Shown here in pieces: positions 38,191-44,934 of a stretch of 44,934 nt of DNA. The stretch spans positions 1-44,934 of the forward strand of contig LGRX02035385.1 in NCBI GenBank assembly GCA_001247695.2, given 5' to 3'. A program made the position numbers and the translations under genes. Below the pieces are notes generated by a model. The model had not been told where the DNA came from. It saw only the letters and a program-made list of their open reading frames with translations, and searched no databases. How positions within the stretch are numbered: the first letter of the stretch is position 1; each line of letters starts with the position of its first letter. The stretch comes from Cymbomonas tetramitiformis (lineage: Eukaryota > Chlorophyta > Pyramimonadophyceae > Pyramimonadales > Pyramimonadaceae).

Positions 38191-38400
38191 TCCTTCTCCT
38201 GGGGCCTCCTGGCGTTCTCCTGGGGCCTCCTGGCGTGCTCCTGGGGCCTCCTGGAGTTCTCCTGGGGCCTCCTGGCGTTCTCCTGGGGCCTCCTGGCGTT
38301 CTCCTGGGGCCTCCTGGCATGCTCCTGGGGCCTCCTAGCGTTCTCCTGGGGCCTCCTGGCGTTCTCCTGGGGCCTCCTGGCGTTCTCCTGGGGCCTCCTT
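38191..38400. repeat. 21-bp minisatellite, array 1
   Basis: Ten units of a 21-bp repeat containing TCTCCTGGGGCCTCCTGG. Because 21 is a multiple of three it reads as LLGPPGV heptads, which is not evidence for a gene. Confidence 0.95.
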
Positions 38401-38807
38401 TTTGGAATTCAGTACAGGGTTATTTGCAAAAAGCGAGCGTAAACTTTCATTGTCAAAAGATATACCAGTTCGCAGCTTGAAACGCCACGAATGTTATCGC
38501 CCAATCATTACTGATTGGCCAGTCTAAGTGAAAGTTCACTAATTAGTATGACGTGCCACTGTCCAGTTCATAACGACTGCAGTGACACGTCTGCGATGGG
38601 CCGGTAAAGTATTACACACTGTGTCTTTCCGATGGTCATTATATGATCCAACGGCCACAATTAGTTCAGCAGATCTAGATCTAGATCTAAGGGTTTCATA
38701 GGGTTTCTTCAGGGTTCCTTCAGGGTTTGATCATCCTGACTACTGTGCAAGGCCTAGACAGTCATGCTTTACATCAAACTGATCAGCAGACACTGCAGAT
38801 TCCAACA

Positions 38808-39003
38808 CTCCTGGCGTTCTCCTGGGGCCTCCTGGCGTTCTCCTGGGGCCTCCTGGCGTTCTCCTGGGGCCTCCTGGCGTTCTCCAGGGGCCTCCTGGCC
38901 TTCTCCTGGGGCCTCCTGGCGTTCTCCTGGGGCCACCTGGCGTTCTCCAGGGGCCACCTGGCGTTCTCCTGGGGCCACCTGGCGTTCTCCTGGGGGCACC
39001 TGG
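38808..39003. repeat. 21-bp minisatellite, array 2
   Basis: Nine units of the same repeat as array 1, about 410 bp away in the same orientation. The last four units share a T-to-A change (GGCCACC). Confidence 0.95.
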
Positions 39004-39220
39004 CGTGGCTCGTATCCGCTCCCCTGGCTTTCTATTGTGATCCGTCATGTGTGGGAGAAATGAACCTCACTGGAGCAGTCTACAAACCTATGTTTGACTC
39101 CTCGCTGCACCGATGCCACACGCTGCGGAGAAACCAGGCGGCGGCGCACGGACGCTACGCGCTGGGCAGGATGTGGGCGCCCGTCATCTTCGAGCGAACC
39201 CCTCGGCCGATTTGAATGTC

Positions 39221-39419
39221 ATCCAGCACAGAGAGCTCGCGCGATGATCTGGCAGAGCCCACAAGGGGTCACCGGGCAGCAGTAAGGGGGAAGCATCACA
39301 TGCTTCGAGTGAAGGCTCGTGTTCGGCATGACATGGGCTATGGTCTGCCGTGCGGTTAACTCCTGCCGTACCACCGGGTCACGCAGCAGAGCGCTGTACA
39401 GCACTTCGGTAGCAATGGT
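39221..39419 (-). CDS. Large gene, exon 5
   Basis: Opens after ggcgtgcag with TIATEVLYSALLRDPVVRQE and continues LTARQTIAHVMPNTSLHSKH. The 3' border is unsure: donors at CAT|GTGATG or CCG|GTGACC would end it a little earlier than shown. In phase with exon 4. Confidence 0.5.
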
Positions 39420-39769
39420 CTGCACGCCACCAGCAGCCCACCAGGGTCATGGTGAGCCTCCTCGCCCAACATCTCTCACTCCAATGCTTACACACAGCAT
39501 TGCCCGATGTAAATCACCGGTCAGAAGTGTGATGGTTGTCAGGACATCCCACCGGGCTGAGAGCGGCAGGGGGAGGGCGGGCATGCCCTCTTGGGGCACG
39601 CCCTCTCCACTGCCCGGGCGATGTACAAAGCTGGCCTGGCGCACCAGACGCAAAGCAGGATCAAGGGTCTGCGCGCATCCAATCGAGGGCTGGGAAGAGG
39701 CGTCGAGGCTGGGAGGACTGCGGAGCATTCTTGAAGTGGGGGCGGGCAGAGGGCCCTGCGTCACAGTAC

Positions 39770-39937
39770 CTCGTTTGAGTGCTTATTGGAGTGGGTTCCC
39801 TCGATGCTCATCGGCGATTTCGGGTACTCGTGGCTGCTGATGGCAGCGAGCAGAGAGAATGCCGGATCCTCCGCGAGCATTGCGCTGCGGCAGATCTGGT
39901 CGCACACCAGCACCCGCATACTGCCGAGCAAAGCCGC
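39770..39937 (-). CDS. Large gene, exon 4
   Basis: Exactly 56 codons, AALLGSMRVLVCDQICRSAM... to HSNKHSNE, between gggttgcag and GAG|GTACTG. The helix pair ICRSAMLAEDPAFSLLAAI is ARM-like. In phase with exons 3 and 5. Confidence 0.65.
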
Positions 39938-40114
39938 CTGCAACCCCCGCGTCCACCAGTCTCCTCGCTCACCACCACGCTCAATGCCGCCCTGGACCGT
40001 AGCCTTCAGAAGCAGACGTGCGCTAGCGCCGGGCCGCGCATCCGACGACTCCGGGCCTCGCAGCGCTGCATCTCAGGCATGCTCCTCCGCGCCGCCATGC
40101 TGAAGGGCTCATAC

Positions 40115-40303
40115 CTGAATACCACGCTGAAGCTTCGGGTCGACGTTGCGCAGATGCAGGGGGATCTCAGCACTTGGGACCCGCTGGCCGGGGCCGTCAG
40201 CCACCACCGCCCCCTCTGGTGCGACGGTTGCTGTCTGAGTGCCCCCACCCGGCGAGGCCACCCGAGCCTCGGGTGCTCCTGCCGGTTTGGCTGCCGCGCT
40301 CAC
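40115..40303 (-). CDS. Large gene, exon 3: Ala/Pro/Gly-rich linker
   Basis: Low-complexity VSAAAKPAGAPEARVASP... leading into EIPLHLRNVDPKLQRGIQ, ending CAG|GTATGA. Length 189 nt, phase 0 at both ends. The acceptor choice (cccgcag) rests on frame. Confidence 0.5.
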
Positions 40304-40738
40304 CTGCGGGGCCCCGTCGCCCCGCACACTGCCAAATCAACGAAATGACACAAAATGAAAAGTAGGCCCCGCCGGCCCCGTGGCAAAGCTGTTGAGGGAG
40401 GCTTCCGCGCCAGGTCAGCTCAGGATCATCGCCCGCACACTGACATCACGGCAAGACCAGTATAGCGTTCTGGCACGTATCCCGACGGCGATGTGGGGTA
40501 GAGACGCCTCGATACACGTGTTTGATGATCGATGGCAGCGCAGCAGGAACGACAAGAAGCCGCATGGTGTTCGGAGCTTCATTTGACGAATCAGCTCTCA
40601 ATGGGTGCTCATCACCTTGATGCTCGAGTTCTCGGTGCTAAAGCCTTGCTATGGAAGCCATGCATGGTTCCTGGCACTCTCATCCTGCTCCAGGGCAACC
40701 CCTAATTGTAGATCTGGCTCGCTGAAGACTCCCCTGCG

Positions 40739-40800
40739 CTGCCCACACAGCGGCCGCCGCCTGCGCTGCCCACACAGCGGCCGCCGCCTGCACTGCCCTA
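40739..40800. repeat. 27-bp repeat, 2.3 copies
   Basis: CTGCCCACACAGCGGCCGCC with a short linker is repeated at 27-bp spacing. Intronic, GC-rich. Confidence 0.85.
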
Positions 40801-41314
40801 CGAAAGCGTCGCAATCTGAGATCCTGGAGCTTTACAGAGCTCTACAGTTTCCCATCGTAGCTTGCACTGCACCGCGGCGGCGCCTAAACCCTAAAATGGA
40901 AAGCAGCGAAAGCTGAAACTGCAATCTGGGTATCTCAGAGGAGTCCCCTGTACTGTGCGCGTGCACAGCCGGACGTAGCTCAGGGCAGATTCTAAACCCT
41001 AAGTCAGGAAGCCCTGAAGGTTTCTATGCACTTCCCACGTGGCAAGGCGCCATGAAGCGCCTGGCCCCAAGATGAGGATCCCTGAGGGCCACCCTCCGCT
41101 ACCCACCTGGCGCCCGCAGATTACACAACGACATCGCAACAGCACCTCAATCCTGAGATATGGGAGCAGTGAAGGTTCCTGTGTGGAAGACGTGGAGGCT
41201 AGAGAGGCTGCCACGTTCCAGGCATTGGAGAGCTGGCTGCCCACTGCATGCAGAAGGGCCCGCTCTCCGGCAGATTGAGACTAGACGATGTATAAGAGGG
41301 CAGCGGGGAGGCAC

Positions 41315-41481
41315 CTTGGCAGACTTCCTGGATGGCACTGGCTTATGTTCATCTATCATGTCGAAGCTCCAGGCCAGGATATCCAGGACAGTGCGCATGC
41401 CTTTGCAGGCCACAAGTAGCGAGCGCATGCTAGCAGACACAGACAAGGCCCAAGTGATGCGGGCGCTGTACAGCACCAGCT
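41315..41481 (-). CDS. Large gene, exon 2
   Basis: The split codon G/AG restores Glu, then LVLYSARITWALSVSASM, SLLVACKGMRTVLDILAW and SFDMIDEHKPVPSRKSAK. Good acceptor aaacgcag and donor AAG|GTGCCT, phase 0 at the end. Another armadillo-type helix set. Confidence 0.65.
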
Positions 41482-41986
41482 CTGCGTTTGCATCATAGGG
41501 AGGGGAAGAGGGGGGAGGCGCCGTGAGGGACGCCATGCCGTCAGACACTGCAAGGGCTCTGGGATCTGCTTCAAAAGGGAGGCAACAAGGGAGAAGAAAG
41601 AGGGCCTGCTCTAGAGGGAAGGCAAACAGCTGTGCGCCCCGCAGAACGCATTCAGCCAGCGGCAGTGGACGCAGCTGGCCGGGAGCAGACGAGGCGGAAC
41701 GAAGGCTCTCTCGGCAGCCGGCACGAGCGGCCCACAGAGAGTGACAGGAGGCTGCAAGAGGTCCGCAGGCTGCCGGAGCTGCCAAGGGGCTAGTGCGCAA
41801 GTAGCTCAAACCGTTGTGAAGTGTGAGCCATGTGTGCCCACAGGGTGCCCAGGGAAAGACCATACTCGCCGCTGGAGTAGGTGGCTTCAGCGCAGGGCGT
41901 CTGCGGCGCGTATGACAGGCGGCAGGTGGGATCTGCAGTGCACATCCTCGCAAGCCGCGTACTTCTAGGAGGGATCGCCTGCGCAC

Positions 41987-42356
41987 CCGACTTGCGGGAG
42001 CTGAGGCTGGCGATGAGAGTCTTCATGACCTCCTTGGTGAAGTATTTGTGGTGCTCGGGGTTTTGAGCAAGCTCCCACAGGCCGTGCGATCCGCGATACT
42101 CCGGCTGTGGTTCGTCTGATAGCATGCAACGGCACAGGAATTCCACATATTTGGCCTTCCACGTTGCCGAATCCCACTCCTGGTCCGCTGTCGCAAGCCG
42201 CCACTGCTCATCGTTTTCGATCTGATGCGAAATCCCCAGCGCCCTCGCGACAAAGCCTCGGTTCACGAGGAACCTTGTTGTTGTGATTCCATATGACAGT
42301 AGTTGGGGAAAAGGCCTCTTAGCGAGCTGTTCGAAGCGGCAAAATTGAAACGGCAT
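41987..42356 (-). CDS. Large gene, exon 1: helical-repeat N-terminus
   Basis: Starts at ATG 42356 (MPFQFCRFEQLAKRPF); an acceptor-like gaccag lies 3 bp upstream, so it could instead be internal. It encodes LVNRGFVARALGISHQIEND, KYVEFLCRCMLSDEPQPEYR, HGLWELAQNPEHHKYF and EVMKTLIASLSSRKS, amphipathic helices typical of ARM/HEAT folds. It ends at G|GTGCGC with phase 1. Confidence 0.65.
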
Positions 42357-42445
42357 TTCCTGGTCTAGCCTCCCTACGTAATAGCATTAAAAGTCGAGCG
42401 CAGGCGCGACGCAAGGCGAAGGAAGAGGGAGGGTGAGAGAGGAAG

Positions 42446-42556
42446 TCATCTCAAGAGGGCGGAGGAAACGTTGTACATCTCACGCAGCGAGGCAAACTCA
42501 GGTGACACAAGTTCAGTAGAGCTGCGGATGTCTGCAACATCTGAGTTGTTCATCAA
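42446..42556 (-). CDS. Small upstream gene, exon 4 (last)
   Basis: LMNNSDVADIRSSTELVSPE, FASLREMYNVSSALLR then TGA. The acceptor (gccgaag) is weak but the phase (0) matches exon 3. The stop lies only 89 bp before the first ATG of the large gene, so the two may have been one transcript. Confidence 0.5.
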   Translation of the reverse strand: MMNNSDVADIRSSTELVSPEFASLREMYNVSSALLR

Positions 42557-42709
42557 CTTCGGCATGGCAAGACACAGCGCACGAAAAAGAAGAGTTCAAA
42601 GTTCAGGCGAGGCTACCCTTCGCTAAAGAGTGCAAGACAAGATCAGAGCGAATTCACTCCACACGCATCTCCACGAAGTCGGGGACACCCACAGGTCCGT
42701 CAGACTGAC

Positions 42710-42785
42710 CTTGCGGTGAAGCTTATTGTGCAACGGGACATCTTTATCGAACAGCGGCTGTACCACCCAAAAGTTGGTCTCGCTA
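42710..42785 (-). CDS. Small upstream gene, exon 3
   Basis: One base completes a split Ser, then SETNFWVVQPLFDKDVPLHN then KLHRK. Acceptor ggctgtgttacag is strong, donor AAG|GTCAGT good. Phase 2 in, phase 0 out; both match. Confidence 0.6.
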
Positions 42786-43010
42786 CTGTAACACAGCCCC
42801 CAACAGGCCAAGACGACCCGAGTCGCAAATTTCTGACTTTTGGCAGTCTACGCAAGCTTTACGATGCTCCCAGTCGGTTGAAGGTCGCAACGCGCGAACC
42901 GACGACAGCAAGGTTCGCTCTAATTCGCGCATTCACAAGACGAGATGTGCTCATCCCACAAAGAGTATAAAACCAGTGGCAACATCTTCTCATGCATACA
43001 TATCTCGCAC

Positions 43011-43351
43011 CTTCTTTCAGCGGCATGTTTGAGGAAGGTACTTCGACGGGAACGCGTGATGCTCGACAGCCCCAAAGCGTGCTTTACTTTCTCAAGCACG
43101 CGGCCAAACGGCGCGTCCCTCGGGATGCGCAACGTACATTTCCACTCGGTTTCGTTTCCTGCCTCGCCATCCACAATTGTGAAAATGGCGCTGAAGTCAT
43201 CCCGCCCAGGTGATTTTGGCCACTCGTACATCGCAACATCAACATTCTTAACTGGATCTTCTTGGTTCGAAAGCAGACCCAATTTAACGAGAGCCTTCGC
43301 CTTCGCCTTCGCTTGCAGGGGGGCCATCAAGCTGCGAACGTGCGGGAGCTT
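43011..43351 (-). CDS. Small upstream gene, exon 2 (main domain)
   Basis: KLPHVRSLMAPLQAKAKAKA, LVKLGLLSNQEDPVKNVDVA, MYEWPKSPGRDDFSAIFTIV, ETEWKCTLRIPRDAPFGRVL, EKVKHALGLSS. The end looks like a small ubiquitin-like or DIX-type beta-grasp (strand, then helix GRVLEKVKHALGL), which is inference. A Met at 43324 could serve as start if exon 1 is not used. Donor AG|GTGCGA gives phase 2. Confidence 0.6.
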
Positions 43352-43450
43352 CTAAGTTTGATGCACTCCTATGCCGCGGCCTTACGAACGTAGGGCGTTT
43401 CATCAGCTTTCAACAGAACAGAAGTTGAGCCGCTGGCAGCCCGTGCTCAC

Positions 43451-43617
43451 ATGCATTAAGGAAACTGTGACATTGTTTTGCAAGCCTTCTGGTGCAATAT
43501 CCCCCATTATCTCCCAGAGAATGTGAGCAGGTACAAGTGCAGGGGGCAAAATTTCGCTGTTCGCGGTAGAGTTCAAGAGTTGAGGGTACGCGACGTTAAG
43601 TAGACTTATGATGTGCG
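43451..43617 (-). CDS. Small upstream gene, exon 1 seen in window
   Basis: HIISLLNVAYPQLLNSTANS, EILPPALVPAHILWEIMGDI, APEGLQNNVTVSLMH, ending CAT|GTGAGC, in phase with exon 2. The 5' limit is set only by an upstream TGA; the acceptor region is not pyrimidine-rich, so earlier sequence may belong. Confidence 0.5.
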
Positions 43618-43811
43618 CTCATGCTTACACCGATCCCTTCGCCCTAGGGCTTAATATCCGCAGTTCAAATTGTTTCGTTCTTGTGTGAACGTCCTCTCCC
43701 ATGGCATGCCTATTGTATGCCTGTCTTGTGGACGGACACGGACACGCGACGGAAAGTAGGAACAACATTGAACTTTCAACGTGAACTCTCGTCTGAACCC
43801 TTACTGTGTAC

Positions 43812-43850
43812 GCGTCAAGGTATCGCCCAGTTCTACTAACCGGTTTCTCG
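43812..43850. repeat. Dispersed repeat fragment (copy 2)
   Basis: Carries the same ordered words as 3052-3126, ending in CTACTAACCGGTTTC. Shorter than copy 1. Confidence 0.4.
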
Positions 43851-43914
43851 AACAGGCGTCACGACCCAAATCGCTCTTGACGCCTCCCATTATCCCCCGG
43901 TTCTCCCGAATATT

Positions 43915-43940
43915 TATACACTGTCGTCGCACAGTGTATA
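43915..43940. repeat. Short perfect inverted repeat (hairpin)
   Basis: TATACACTG and CAGTGTATA flank an 8-base loop, in AT-rich DNA. Could be a terminator-like stem or a small element end; function unknown. Confidence 0.7.
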
Positions 43941-44377
43941 ATTATGGCTATAACTATATAACGACAGAAATATCAACGACGAGAATATAAACTGTAAACG
44001 GATATAAGTATATACAAATACATTAGTATAGTTTACCGCGTGCTGAATATTTATATAAAATATTTAAATAGATAAATAAATACTGCATGCAAGAATTACG
44101 GGGGGTTGGGGGTGAGAGGGGGAGGGGGCGGGGGCTGATGTGGGTATATACAGACCGTACGGCTAAGGGGAGCTATGGGAAGGAGGGGCATGGGAGAAGG
44201 GGAGGGGGGAGGGAGAAGGAGGATGGGGGGCGTGGGGGGCATGCATGGTAAACAGCATGGTAAATACATGCCCGTAAATACATGTCAAAATCGATTAACT
44301 TTGCTAAATTTCTAAACCGATTATTTCAATACCGCTGATTCTAATTATTCCGACAATCGAAAGCCAAACCGAGCCAC
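43941..44377. other. AT-rich then G-rich non-coding stretch
   Basis: AT-rich to about 44095, then a strand-biased G-rich tract (44098-44245, many GGGGG runs), then mixed sequence into the tandem repeat. No gene seen. Confidence 0.6.
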
Positions 44378-44934
44378 CTGCAACTCCTCCCGCTCCTCCC
44401 GCGGACTCTACACTCTCCCCGCCTACCGCGTCGTCATCGGCGGTTTTATTGTACATACGGATGTGACCTTTGCGCCTTAGTTGATATATGCATGCCGCAT
44501 GCCGAATTTCGAGGCCATCTAAAAACTTTTATTGGGACCTACTCCTCGCGTATGGTGCTCACAAGCCTACCTGCAACTCCTGCCCACCCTCGCGACAGAC
44601 TCTCCCCCGCCTACCGCGTCACCGGCGCGGGTTTTATTGCACATACGGATGTGACCTATTCGCCTAAGTTGATATATGCATGCCGCATGCCGAATTTCGA
44701 GGCCATCTAAAAACTTTTTTTGGGGACCTACTCCTTGCGTATGGTGCTCACAAGCCTACCTGCAACTCCTGCCCACCCTCGCGACAGACTCTCCCCCGCC
44801 CGCTACCGCGTCACCGGCGTTTTTATTGTACATACGAATGTGACCTATGCGCCTTAGTTGATATATGCATGCCGCATGCCGAATTTCGAGGCCATCTAAA
44901 AACTTTTATTGGGACCTACTCCTCGCGTATGGTG
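44378..44934. repeat. Tandem repeat, period about 190 bp, running off the window
   Basis: Nearly three units start at CTGCAACTCC (44378, 44571, 44760; spacing 193 and 189). Shared words include TTGATATATGCATGCCGCAT and GAATTTCGAGGCCATC. The last unit is cut by the window edge. It looks like a satellite. Confidence 0.9.

Larger units (their letters stand above)
21213..42356 (-). other. Span of one very large multi-exon gene (armadillo-like N-half)
   Basis: Exons on the minus strand are listed separately. The chain 42356-41987 / 41481-41315 / 40303-40115 / 39937-39770 / 39419-... and 37707-37669 / 37607-37287 / 37052-36885 / 36529-36078 / 35579-..., then 32596-32006 / 31386-31333 and 27988-27632 ... 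26754-26602 / 25998-25658 / 25271-..., keeps reading phase at almost every join. The split codons at 41987/41481 (phase 1) and at 36078/35579 and 25658/25271 (phase 2) match. Open points are the joins after 35579 and 34779, the junction near 29055, and the 3' end. The product would be roughly 2,000 residues. Helical repeats with charged linkers suggest a scaffold; a ciliary role is a guess. Confidence 0.6.

Noticed and set aside
38235..38480. Collagen-like LLGPPGV repeat protein
   Set aside because: The 21-bp unit is a multiple of three, which makes heptads inevitable; the array sits in an intron and both strands are open.

Overview
The window looks like nuclear DNA of a eukaryotic alga, most likely a green (prasinophyte-type) flagellate; Cymbomonas-like is my best guess and is inference only. 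The signs are many short coding exons with GT-AG borders, a Ty1/copia retroelement, TTTAGGG-type telomere-like words (around 24601, 37721, 40883), many minisatellites, and an FG-GAP/VCBS protein with a Ser/Pro/Thr linker of the kind I remember as expanded in some marine algae. There are no bacterial operons, no rRNA and no tRNA that I can see.

Layout. 1-1584 (+): the 3' part of an FG-GAP/VCBS repeat protein. 1800-6100: mostly non-coding, with a triple 50-bp repeat, a broken tyrosine-recombinase gene (3553-4571, -) and a 560-bp MITE with Tc1/mariner-like ends (5361-5920). 6145-13423 (-): a Ty1/copia-type element with a gag-protease reading frame and an integrase/RT/RNase H frame, carrying two frameshifts and one in-frame stop, and without LTRs that I could find. 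The gag-protease frame has an unusual block with three hydrophobic segments. 13677-15810 (+): a three-exon gene with the DUF7869-type signature, a possible RNase H-fold transposase relative. 15.8-20.4 kb: poor in genes, with one candidate coiled-coil reading frame.

From about 43.6 kb down to about 21.2 kb the minus strand carries host-type exons. A small gene (43617-42446, four exons with matching splice phases) is followed 90 bp later by a very large gene (42356 to about 21213, some 25 exons). Its first half is armadillo/HEAT-like. Its second half has low-complexity linkers, Trp-rich exons and two exons sharing a DFLEALVR module. Most joins keep reading phase, which is the main support for one gene; a few joins remain open.

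The introns of this large gene hold at least six unrelated minisatellites (21.4, 24.1, 26.1, 28.2, 30.2 and the paired arrays at 38.2/38.8 kb), roughly one every 2 kb. The window ends (44378-44934) in a tandem repeat with a period near 190 bp that runs off the edge.

No search was run. Family names come from motif recognition, and exon borders come from reading splice signals and phase by eye.
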